DNA of 17,113 nt from Dehalococcoidia bacterium UBA1123 (GTDB taxonomy: Bacteria > Chloroflexota > Dehalococcoidia > Lucifugimonadales > UBA1123), in contig DCAW01000056.1 in assembly GCA_002313895.1 (NCBI GenBank), forward strand, positions 15,820 to 32,932, written 5' to 3'. The position numbers were made by a program, and so were the translations under genes. Of this stretch, positions 1 through 6,279 are shown one piece after another. The notes beneath the pieces were generated by a model. It saw only the letters and a list, made by a program, of their open reading frames with translations. It searched no databases and had not been told where the DNA came from. Numbering within the stretch: position 1 is the first letter of the stretch; each line of letters starts with the position of its first letter.

Positions 1-519
1 CGAAGAGCCGTTTTGGCTTTTGATATCTCGAGTGTGCCATCAGGTGCGACAGTCGAAAGCGTGTCACTCAGTCTGAACATGTCGAGGAGCCGCTCGGGCG
101 GTCAGACCATCAACGTCCACAAGCTCACGGCAGATTGGGGTGAAGGAAGTTCGGCGTCATTTGGAGGAAGTGGCGCGTCCTCAACCTCAAACGACGCGAC
201 GTGGGTCCACCGGTTTTTCAGCTCGACGTCGTGGTCATCTGCGCCGATGGTCACCGACGTGCAGGCCTGGGTGGATGCATCCGCAACGAATTTCGGATGG
301 TTATTGAAAGGCAACGAGTCGTCTCAACAAACGGTGAAAAAGTTCGACTCCGGGGGAAATTCAGTCTCATCCAACCGCCCCGCGTTGAGCATCACCTATT
401 CGGTGCCGGACTCGACCCCTACTCCGTCACCTACACCAACTCCCACACGGACTCCTACGCCAACGCCGATGCCCCCACCGTCTACCGACTCCAACGCCCA
501 TACCGGCTCCGATGCCTGA
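1..519 (+). CDS. DNRLRE-type surface protein, 3' part (5' end outside window)
   Basis: The frame is open from base 1 (Arg-Arg-Ala-Val-Leu-Ala-Phe-Asp), so the true start lies upstream; the TTG at 13 is not a start. The beginning 'RAVLAFDISSVPSGATV' is the hallmark of DNRLRE domains, beta-sandwich modules of secreted or surface proteins. After the domain (to about base 405) comes a Thr/Pro repeat linker (TPTPSPTPTP type), then a stop at 517-519. Such a linker normally spaces an extracellular domain from a C-terminal membrane anchor. No anchor is present in this frame, but one is encoded one base out of phase at 512-619. The gene is therefore probably frameshifted near 472-481, either truly or by a base error. 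The domain also looks shorter than relatives I remember, with the stretch between 'VHRFF' and 'WSSAPMVTDVQ' compressed. Function beyond surface attachment or carbohydrate association is unknown. Confidence 0.7.
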   Translation, partial: RRAVLAFDISSVPSGATVESVSLSLNMSRSRSGGQTINVHKLTADWGEGSSASFGGSGASSTSNDATWVHRFFSSTSWSSAPMVTDVQAWVDASATNFGWLLKGNESSQQTVKKFDSGGNSVSSNRPALSITYSVPDSTPTPSPTPTPTRTPTPTPMPPPSTDSNAHTGSDA

Positions 520-619
520 CGCGGGATCATGGAGTTTAATTTTGATTGCGGTATTGTTGGCGGCTGCCGGCCTCTGGCAAGCGCACGCACAGCGAAGGGG
601 CTACGAACATTCGCGATAG
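512..619 (+). other. Out-of-frame C-terminal membrane anchor of the DNRLRE protein
   Basis: In the +1-shifted frame, bases 482-511 still read Leu-Pro-Thr-Pro-Thr-Pro-Ile-Pro-Ala-Pro, which continues the linker. Then comes a hydrophobic stretch, 'WSLILIAVLLAAAGLW', followed by Arg-Arg and a TAG stop at 617-619. A proline/threonine linker, one hydrophobic helix and a short basic tail are the usual end of an anchored surface protein. The coding sense of this frame, starting exactly where the upstream frame fades, argues for one gene broken by a one-base insertion. The run of five C at 472-476 is a likely site. The piece ends 1 nt before the convergent aldo/keto reductase stop. Confidence 0.6.
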
Positions 620-620
620 C

Positions 621-1568
621 TCAGGCGTACTCGGCGATGTGACCGAATAGGTTCTCCAACTTGAGTCGGGATTCAACGGGTAGGTACGGACGCTCCAATG
701 CCGCGACGTTGCGCTCCATGTGGTCTATGTTGGACGTGCCGGAAATCACTGACCCGATAGCTGGGTGTTCCGCGGCGAATTTATAGGCCGCGCTGATAAC
801 CGAGTCCACATCGCCGGTTGCCAGCCATCCCAGAGGGTCGGCATCAGGAAGGGCGTCCGAAGGGACGAGACCGCGAGCTTTCCAATCGGCGACGGTCTCA
901 GCCAACAGCTTCGGGTTCGGAAGTTTAACGCGCACCGCTGCCATGTTCAATATGCCGACGTTGTGCTCCATCGCCAGGGGCAGAACCTTCTTTGAAGCGT
1001 ACTGATTCAGTATTCCGAACTTCAACATTATCACGTCCCAGAGGTCCGGCGTGCGCCCCAACGCCGTTAGCGCGCCTTCATGAGCCGGGTCAACGACGTA
1101 TCGAAGGCTGAAACCTCCGAATTTCACCTTGCCTTCGTCCTTCAGACGCTGGAGGACAGGGACGTACCGATCCACGACAAGATCATGATGCTCGGGCATC
1201 AAGCCGTGGAACAGCAAGACCTCTACGTGATCTGTTCTCAGCCTCTGCAGACTGCGTTCAACCGAACGGGCCAGTGCTTCGGGGTCCGGGTTGAAATCAT
1301 CAACGCCGGGAGCGTAAGCCCATTTCGTGACGAGATTATAAGAGTCCCGTGGCACACCCTTCAGCGCCCTTCCGAGAATCTTCTCGCTGTCCTTGTATCG
1401 CTCGTGAGTGTCGATCAGATTGATGCCCATATCAAGGCATCGGCGCACCAAGGCCGTTTGATTATTCTGCTCCAGTCCCTTGTTTTGTCCGAACATGCTG
1501 GGGCCGCCTGTGCCCAGGCTCAAAAGCGATACGTTGAGTTCTGTTTTTCCCAACGTCCGATAATGCAT
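621..1568 (-). CDS. Aldo/keto reductase
   Basis: A predicted cytoplasmic NAD(P)H-dependent oxidoreductase of the aldo/keto reductase superfamily with a TIM-barrel fold. Counted from ATG at 1568, it is 315 aa, normal for the family. The start 'MHYRTLGKTELNVSLLSLG' matches the family's usual N-terminus. A TTG twelve bases upstream (1580) is possible, but neither has a clear Shine-Dalgarno site. The catalytic tetrad is visible: Asp53 (LIDTHERY), Tyr58, Lys82 (LVTKWAY) and His121 (VLLFHGL). A phosphate-binding stretch near the C-terminus (SVISGTSNIDHMERN) is also family-typical. The substrate cannot be told; this subgroup includes dehydrogenases acting on sugars and small aldehydes. It converges on the DNRLRE gene and is preceded by a dispersed palindromic repeat. 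Confidence 0.88.
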   Translation of the reverse strand: MHYRTLGKTELNVSLLSLGTGGPSMFGQNKGLEQNNQTALVRRCLDMGINLIDTHERYKDSEKILGRALKGVPRDSYNLVTKWAYAPGVDDFNPDPEALARSVERSLQRLRTDHVEVLLFHGLMPEHHDLVVDRYVPVLQRLKDEGKVKFGGFSLRYVVDPAHEGALTALGRTPDLWDVIMLKFGILNQYASKKVLPLAMEHNVGILNMAAVRVKLPNPKLLAETVADWKARGLVPSDALPDADPLGWLATGDVDSVISAAYKFAAEHPAIGSVISGTSNIDHMERNVAALERPYLPVESRLKLENLFGHIAEYA

Positions 1569-1598
1569 TATTTTTTTCAATCCAAATCAAAAATTGCG

Positions 1599-1691
1599 GC
1601 ATGCTGAACCAAACCGAAGAATCCGGTTGCTGCCATGACAATCGTTGCATACTCGCGACCAGATTCTTCGTCTGTGGGCTCAGAATGGCGT
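1599..1691. repeat. Dispersed palindromic repeat, copy 1
   Basis: Long imperfect palindrome between the aldo/keto reductase start and the SppA stop. Inner arms 1615-1630 and 1655-1670 pair at 14 of 16 positions (CGAAGAATCCGGTTGC against GCGACCAGATTCTTCG). Outer arms carry CATGCTGA on the left and CTCAGAATGG on the right. It aligns almost without gaps to copy 2 at 4845-4938, so this is a family of elements and not a chance hairpin. The core AGATTCTTCG-N(9)-TCAGAATG resembles a dispersed repeat I recall from many bacterial genomes. Function unknown; it could be a REP/MITE-like element or a transcript-stabilising hairpin. Confidence 0.7.
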
Positions 1692-1722
1692 TGGCCTATA
1701 AGCTGACTGTTGAAGGCTGAGC

Positions 1723-2520
1723 TTACAACCGAAATCGGCTCTGGAAAATTCGTTGCTCCACTTGATCGGCGACTGCCTGAACCAACGATTCGGCAGCCGA
1801 ACCAAACAGCATCTGACGCAAAGTCCGCTTCGGCCTCAGGTACACAGGAACAGGCGGGGCGCCCGAAAGCTCTGCCGCGATGTCTATGGCTCGGTACAGG
1901 TCTCCCAGTTCGTCCACAAGTCCAAGCTCACGGGCGCGTTCAGCTAGGTAAACCTCGCCAGTGGCCAGGTCCCGCACCGCGCTCTCTTCCAGGCCGCGGG
2001 CCTCTGAGACGATTGTCACGAAGTCGCCGAAGATGTCGTCGATTAGGGACTGCATCTTCTCCTGCTCTTCGGGCGTCGCCTCACGCCAGAGCGCGCCCAT
2101 GTCCTTGTACGCTCCAGTCTTGTTAACGTTCACCTTGATTCCGGCCCGTTCCAGCAGGTCCTCCAGAACCGGACGCACCGAAATTACGCCGATGGAGCCA
2201 ATTATCGCGCCTGGCGAGGCGACGATACGCTGAGCGCCGCAGGCGATCATATACGACCCTGACGCTCCGGTGCCTCGAATTGCCGCGATCACAGGTTTGC
2301 GCTCGGCCAGACGTTTGACGCTGCGGTAGATGTAGTCCGAGGCCGACGATCCGCCGCCCGGGGAGTCCACATCCAACACCACCGCCTTGATCCGATGGTC
2401 GTCCCGCGCCGTGTTCAGCAATCGGTCCATCTCAGGGGACTTCACCGCCCCGCCGATGGCCCCAAAAATCTCAATCACAGCGATGCGTTTTTGCATCTTG
2501 TTCATCAGCGCTATTGACAA
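1723..2520 (-). CDS. sppA: SppA-family serine peptidase (S49), short soluble form
   Basis: S49-family peptidase with a Ser/Lys dyad, related to signal peptide peptidase A and the ClpP/crotonase fold. I chose the TTG at 2520 because it has a GGAGG site 7 nt upstream; an ATG at 2505 is the alternative. This gives about 265 aa. From that start the nucleophile is Ser87 (GTGASGSYMIA) and the general base Lys139 (KTGAYKDMG). The conserved SPGAIIGSIGV segment follows the serine. No transmembrane helix or signal peptide is visible, unlike the membrane-anchored E. coli and B. subtilis SppA, so it is probably cytosolic. It may act on peptides released from membrane or misfolded proteins; this is inferred. 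The gap to the upstream sulfatase stop is 34 nt on the same strand, so co-transcription is likely. Confidence 0.85.
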   Translation of the reverse strand: MSIALMNKMQKRIAVIEIFGAIGGAVKSPEMDRLLNTARDDHRIKAVVLDVDSPGGGSSASDYIYRSVKRLAERKPVIAAIRGTGASGSYMIACGAQRIVASPGAIIGSIGVISVRPVLEDLLERAGIKVNVNKTGAYKDMGALWREATPEEQEKMQSLIDDIFGDFVTIVSEARGLEESAVRDLATGEVYLAERARELGLVDELGDLYRAIDIAAELSGAPPVPVYLRPKRTLRQMLFGSAAESLVQAVADQVEQRIFQSRFRL

Positions 2521-2554
2521 TTTACTGCCTCCGCCCTTTCTTTGACGCGGTCTA

Positions 2555-4186
2555 TTACACCCTATGTCCGCTGGGAGTCCGCATTCGTGGGTTCCAAGCC
2601 GGGTACAGAATGCGCCACGGCAATACGCCGCAACGCTCCGCCCACTCATCATACAGCTTGGCAAGCTCCTGAGCCTTGGGTTTGTTCGAGTTTGCCAGGT
2701 TATGAAGCTCAGTGCGGTCGTCGTCGATATTGTAAAGTTCCCACTCGCCGCCTACCGGAGCCACCAGCTTCCACTCGCCGATTCTGACGGCCCGACTACC
2801 TTCGTGCTCCCAGAATATGGGTTTCTCCCTGCTCCAGGCGGGATTCGCCAGAACCGACAGAACGCTCTCGCCTTCCAGGGGCGTCGTGTCATGGTCATTC
2901 ATCTGGGTTGGATAAGTAGCCGATGCCGCGTCCATGCAGGTGGCAGCGATGTCGATGATGTGGATAGGTTCGTGCACCACGCCCGATTCTTGAATTCTGG
3001 CAGGCCACGACATGATGAAAGGCGTTGAGATGCCGCCCTCGTGAGTCCAGCGCTTGAAACGTCGGAAAGGGGTGTTGCTGGCGTTGGCCCAGGGCAGATC
3101 GTAACTCATGAATGTGTCGGCGGGACCGGGCCGTATGCTGGGACTGTTGCCCATACGAATCGGACGGCCATCAGGAGTCGGCGTGCCGTATTGAGCGGGT
3201 GTCGGTCGGTCGGAATCTTCGGCCAGGAACTCGGCGCACCCTCCGTTGTCTGACAGGAACATAACCAACGTGTTGTCAGCTATGCCAAGCTCCTTCAGCT
3301 TGGACAGAACCCTGCCGATGCCCTGATCCATGATGTCGATTTGGGCGGCGTACGCCGCCATACGCAGAGCCTCCCAGTCCTTCTCGCGGGCGTCGCTCCA
3401 AGCTGGGGCTGATTCGTCCCGGGGCGAAATCTCCCACTTGGAATCGACAATCCCTCGGCCTTTCATCTCCTCATGGCGTCCCGTTCGCAGCGAATCCCAC
3501 CCGTCCTTGTAAACGCCCTGATATCGGGCTATATCCTCCTCCAATGCGTGGAGCGGCCAATGAGGAGACGTGTACGCGATGTGAATAAAGAAGGGATTAT
3601 CACCCTGCGCGGCGTCTTCTATCATATCAACAGCGTTGTCACTGATAGCGTCGGTGAAATAGAAGCCATCAGTGTCAATGGGTATTAACTGGTCATCGCG
3701 CATAAGGGTCAGAGGATGGTAGAAGCTCCCGGCGCCGGTGATGATGCCGAAGAAACGGTCAAATCCCCTCTGCGTTGGTATCGGGTGACTGGCATCGCCC
3801 GGCGTCCAGCTTGCCGGGTCCAACAGGTTGTAGGTTCCGCCAACGTGCCATTTTCCTGACATCATTGTGGCGTAGCCGTTGGCCTTCAGCCCTTCGGCGA
3901 TGGTTACGCTGCTTTCGTTCAGGTAGCCTTGATAAGCAGGCCATCCGAGGTCAGCAACCATGTGACCCACGCCCGCTTGCTGAGGGTTGACTCCGGTGAG
4001 CAGAGCGGCGCGGGAGGGACAGCATCGGGCAGAATTGTACATTTGAGTGAACTGCAGGCCGCCCTCAGCAAGGCTGTCCACATTGGGCGTGCGTATCTCA
4101 GAGCCGTAGCATCCGATATCTGAAAATCCCATATCATCAGCAAGAATCAACACAATGTTCGGGCGGTTTTCAGACGACTGTTGCAT
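2555..4186 (-). CDS. Sulfatase (arylsulfatase family, formylglycine type)
   Basis: Alkaline-phosphatase-superfamily sulfatase that hydrolyses sulfate esters. The start at 4186 (ATG) has a GAGG site 7 nt upstream and begins 'MQQSSENRPNIVLILADDMG'; the frame is open 20 codons further upstream without a good start. The protein is 543 aa. Metal ligands Asp17-Asp18 (ILADDMG) and Asp313-Asn314 (FLSDNGG) are present. Cys55 in CCPSR is the residue converted to formylglycine by FGE or an anaerobic maturase. Lys112 and His114 (GKWHVGG) contact the sulfate. No signal peptide is seen, so it would act in the cytosol unless exported unusually. Substrate unknown; sulfated algal polysaccharide fragments or aryl sulfates are plausible in a marine setting. 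A sigma70-like promoter with an overlapping palindrome lies just upstream, so it is probably inducible. No maturase gene is in the window. Confidence 0.93.
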   Translation of the reverse strand: MQQSSENRPNIVLILADDMGFSDIGCYGSEIRTPNVDSLAEGGLQFTQMYNSARCCPSRAALLTGVNPQQAGVGHMVADLGWPAYQGYLNESSVTIAEGLKANGYATMMSGKWHVGGTYNLLDPASWTPGDASHPIPTQRGFDRFFGIITGAGSFYHPLTLMRDDQLIPIDTDGFYFTDAISDNAVDMIEDAAQGDNPFFIHIAYTSPHWPLHALEEDIARYQGVYKDGWDSLRTGRHEEMKGRGIVDSKWEISPRDESAPAWSDAREKDWEALRMAAYAAQIDIMDQGIGRVLSKLKELGIADNTLVMFLSDNGGCAEFLAEDSDRPTPAQYGTPTPDGRPIRMGNSPSIRPGPADTFMSYDLPWANASNTPFRRFKRWTHEGGISTPFIMSWPARIQESGVVHEPIHIIDIAATCMDAASATYPTQMNDHDTTPLEGESVLSVLANPAWSREKPIFWEHEGSRAVRIGEWKLVAPVGGEWELYNIDDDRTELHNLANSNKPKAQELAKLYDEWAERCGVLPWRILYPAWNPRMRTPSGHRV

Positions 4187-4233
4187 GTAATTGCCTCGCG
4201 TTATTTGTCCGCTAAAGATATACGGCAAAAGCG

Positions 4234-4262
4234 AGTTTATGGACACTTCTAAGAGGTGTCAA
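4234..4262 (-). promoter_or_regulatory. Sulfatase promoter with overlapping operator-like palindrome
   Basis: On the minus strand a perfect TTGACA (4257-4262) and TAAACT (4234-4239, 4 of 6 to TATAAT) are separated by exactly 17 nt. This puts the transcription start about 40 nt before the sulfatase ATG. The palindrome at 4242-4260 (arms GACACTTCT and AGAGGTGTC around one base, 8 of 9 paired) covers most of the -35 and the spacer. A repressor bound there would block RNA polymerase. The regulator is not visible in the window. Confidence 0.6.
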
Positions 4263-4279
4263 GAAATACACGAATAAAA

Positions 4280-4294
4280 ACACGCATTGCGTGT
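4280..4294. promoter_or_regulatory. Perfect 7-bp palindrome, possible operator
   Basis: ACACGCA-T-TGCGTGT is a perfect inverted repeat around a single base, in the intergenic space between the divergent sulfatase and zinc-ribbon genes. It lies 18 nt upstream of the sulfatase -35 and about 125 nt before the zinc-ribbon start. Its arms differ from the palindrome at 4242-4260 although both contain GTGT/ACAC ends. A 1-nt loop makes an RNA hairpin unlikely and a dimeric protein site more likely. Confidence 0.4.
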
Positions 4295-4418
4295 CAAGTT
4301 TCCCTATGGTAATGTTTAATAGAAGTTGTACCCAGACGCCCAGGAAAAACTGACTACTCATGGACCCTTGGTGACCGGCCGGCAACTATATAAATTAGCG
4401 GACCCCAGGAGGTCACCA

Positions 4419-4751
4419 TTGGTTTTCCAAGATCGAACCCTAACGTGCGTGGAATGCAACACGGATTTCACGTTTAGCGCTGACGACCAGCGTTATCACG
4501 AGGAGCGAGGCTTCACAAACGAGCCTCGACGTTGCCCAAGTTGCCGAGCTTCTCGCCGCTCCCAGCGACAGGGCGGCGGCGGAGGCGGAGGCGGAGGCGG
4601 AGGATTCTCCAACTACGCCCCTCGCGAGATGCACCCCACAGTTTGCGCCGAGTGCGGCAAGGACACTGAAGTGCCCTTCCGACCTCGCGGAGATCGCCCG
4701 GTTTACTGCGATGACTGCTTCCGCCGACGCAGGGCCAGCAGCTCCTTCTAG
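4419..4751 (+). CDS. Double zinc-ribbon protein with polyglycine linker
   Basis: Small cytosolic protein of 110 aa with two zinc-ribbon modules. The TTG at 4419 is the start: AGGAGG at 4407-4412 stands 6 nt before it, and the product then begins 'MVFQDRTLTCVEC', typical of this family. The open frame upstream to 4326 has no support. Module 1 (residues 5-45) binds metal through Cys10, Cys13, Cys39 and Cys42 (CVEC, CPSC). A run of 11 glycines (52-62) links it to module 2 (residues 73-101) with Cys76, Cys79, Cys97 and Cys100 (CAEC, CDDC) and the VPFRPRGDRPVYC signature. The ends of the modules are rich in arginine, suggesting RNA or DNA contact. Related proteins are frequent in Chloroflexota and some Firmicutes and have no assigned function that I know. 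It is monocistronic, with its own terminator. Confidence 0.87.
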   Translation: MVFQDRTLTCVECNTDFTFSADDQRYHEERGFTNEPRRCPSCRASRRSQRQGGGGGGGGGGGFSNYAPREMHPTVCAECGKDTEVPFRPRGDRPVYCDDCFRRRRASSSF

Positions 4752-4783
4752 TTCTGGGCCGTAGCGCCTCTAATTAGGAATTG

Positions 4784-4818
4784 ATATGGGAGGGTTTTGA
4801 ACCCTCCCATATTTTTTT
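4784..4818 (+). terminator. Rho-independent terminator of the zinc-ribbon gene
   Basis: A perfect 13-bp stem (4784-4796 paired with 4800-4812, ATATGGGAGGGTT on the left arm) with a 3-nt loop, followed by seven T (4812-4818). It starts 32 nt after the zinc-ribbon stop. The reverse orientation lacks a T tract, so it serves the plus strand only. Confidence 0.93.
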
Positions 4819-4844
4819 GCCCTGTTTATCGTGGCCACAACGGG

Positions 4845-4938
4845 CCATGCTGAGTCAACGCGAAGGATCTGGTCGTAAGAGGAGCAACTGTTGTGCTGCA
4901 CGCGATCAGATTCTTCGACGGCGACTTCAGAATGACAT
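4845..4938. repeat. Dispersed palindromic repeat, copy 2
   Basis: It lies between the convergent 3' ends of the zinc-ribbon and DUF3179 genes. Inner arms 4861-4876 and 4902-4917 pair at 13 of 16 positions. The left end CCATGCTGAG and right end TTCAGAATGACAT are the outer arms. It aligns to copy 1 from end to end with about one base of length difference, with the conserved ATTCTTC and CAGAATG blocks in the same places. It sits after the intrinsic terminator and is not needed as a plus-strand terminator; it could serve the minus-strand DUF3179 mRNA. Confidence 0.7.
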
Positions 4939-4989
4939 TACGGTGACGGCTGAAAACTGATTGCTGACGCCATGACACCTGACCACCTT

Positions 4990-6141
4990 CTAACCCGAAT
5001 ACAACTCCGTGTCCGGGTTCCAGTCTTTCCAAGCAAACCAGAACGACAGGTGTGACAGGGCGCGATCCAGAGTCTGGCCCTTTAGCTCCCCCTCGATGGC
5101 TGTGCCGTTGAATGCCATCCACCTGGAGTTGGTCTCTTCGTCCACAAGAACCGTAAGGATTCCATTGGGTTCGCCTTCTAACCGGAATGTCAACGGATTG
5201 CCGTCGACCTCCCTGTCATAAACCAGCGCTGTGCCGCTGGAGTCGTCGAAGTACACTAATGTATGAGACCCGCCCACGGTGTCGTTGACCACCGGATTGT
5301 CGCTCAAAGCCCTAAAGGGATAGGCTTTTGTGTTGCCTGCAATGTCGACGCCCACCACCATCGCCTTGCGCTCCAACCTGTCGTCGCTGAAAGTTTCGCC
5401 TATGACTCCGGCCCGGCCATCCTGGTAGTAGCCTTTGTAGCTGTCGCTACTATAACGACCTCGCTTATCCAGCACCAGTGTGTCTGGATGAAGCTCTTTC
5501 CACGTACCCCATGTGGTTTGAATGACGGGAATTACCCCCAACTCAGTGCCCGCCAACTCTCCGCGAACGCCCTTGCGTAGGAACTGGCTCCATAGGGTGT
5601 CTGTCTGATGATCGTACATCACTAGCGCGTTCATAATCAGTTTGCCGCTGACGCCAAAGGTGTGCTCTTTTCCGTTGATGGTGCGGCTATACACGATAGC
5701 CGAAAAGCAGAGCGGTCACCATGTTACAGCGAGCGGCACGCCTCCAACAACATCGTTCACAATCTCATGGGAGCTGAGCATCGGTATCGAGTATGCCTTC
5801 GATTCTCCATTGATGGATAGCCCAAGCACCAATTCGTCGGGGGTCATCTCAGTGTCGGCTACTCCGACGTCGACAAATTCGGGATCCAAAATCGCGGGGA
5901 TCGCGTCGAAGCCCAGCAGTGTAATCAGCTTCAGATTCCCTCCCACGCTGGTTGGTGGATTCCCATCGCTCGACGGTTGCAATCGCGAGCCTTGAATAGG
6001 AGACGCGGGAACGGTTATCGTCTCACTGCTGCTGGATAACGAAGTGAGCCTCCCGGTAACCCCGTTTCTAAAGCCCGGCACGAAAACCAACAACAAGACG
6101 AAGCCCGCCGTCGTCAACAACACAATTCTACCGATCGACAT
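4990..6141 (-). CDS. DUF3179 protein, probable selenoprotein (in-frame UGA at codon 142)
   Basis: Read as one gene of 383 residues with UGA at 5716-5718 decoded as selenocysteine. Two open stretches (5716-6141 and 4990-5694) are in the same phase with only seven codons between the UGA and the second stretch's GTG. Those codons read Pro-Leu-Cys-Phe-Ser-Ala-Ile. The joined text 'LAVTW-U-PLCFSAIVYSRT' matches DUF3179, where the U position is normally Cys of CPLC. The N-terminus (residues 5-21) is one hydrophobic helix, so the protein is probably membrane-anchored and exported. Two homologous halves are visible (about 103-195 and 261-355). Only the first carries the redox motif; the second has Asp-Asp-Ser-Ser there. 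DUF3179 has no established function that I know; a thiol/selenol redox role outside the membrane is my inference. The alternative is a pseudogene by a Cys-to-stop mutation. No Sec machinery is in the window. Confidence 0.75.
5684..5702 (-). promoter_or_regulatory. SECIS-like hairpin downstream of the in-frame UGA
   Basis: On the coding strand, 13 nt after the UGA, CGGCTAT pairs perfectly with ATAGCCG around the loop CGTGT. The loop begins 20 nt after the UGA. Published rules for bacterial SECIS elements ask for a short upper stem, a 3-14 nt apical loop with G among its first two bases, and a UGA-to-loop distance of about 16-37 nt. All are met, with G at loop position 2. GGTG overlapping the UGA can also pair with CACC directly after the stem, giving a possible lower helix. 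By my rough count, a perfect 7-bp stem in this narrow range arises by chance in about 1-2 percent of sites. Confidence 0.65.
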
Positions 6142-6234
6142 CTCCGCACCCCACCCCGCTAGACTTGAATTTTTATCTAAGTATTCTGCTCACAAATGCC
6201 CATGATCGCACAACAGCCAGCGCCCCCACAGGGA

Positions 6235-6253
6235 GTCTAACACCTTGTTAGAC
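6235..6253. promoter_or_regulatory. Short inverted repeat between rimI and the DUF3179 gene
   Basis: GTCTAAC and GTTAGAC pair perfectly (7 bp) around a 5-nt spacer, 27 nt beyond the RimI stop and about 95 nt upstream of the DUF3179 start on the minus strand. No T run follows on the minus strand, so it is a poor intrinsic terminator. It could be an operator for the DUF3179 gene or a weak transcript end. Confidence 0.35.
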
Positions 6254-6279
6254 GTGATTTGACGGGAGACGATTCGAGG

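Noticed and set aside
201..539. Third-frame reading frame over the DNRLRE gene
   Set aside because: No family resemblance; the frame from base 1 has the DNRLRE signature.
1080..1607. Long plus-strand reading frame opposite the aldo/keto reductase
   Set aside because: It is the antisense shadow of a gene with all catalytic motifs, has no recognisable domain and no ribosome site.
1710..2126. Plus-strand frame over sppA with Arg/Pro/Ser-rich product
   Set aside because: Typical of antisense frames in GC-rich DNA; sppA on the other strand explains the region.
4845..4938. CRISPR repeat or tRNA-like fold at the palindromic element
   Set aside because: Single copies are kilobases apart with no regular spacers and no cloverleaf; it is a dispersed palindrome.
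6142..6279. Possible small RNA or riboswitch in the rimI to DUF3179 gap
   Set aside because: Only one short inverted repeat is visible, with no T tract and no match to a riboswitch core that I know.
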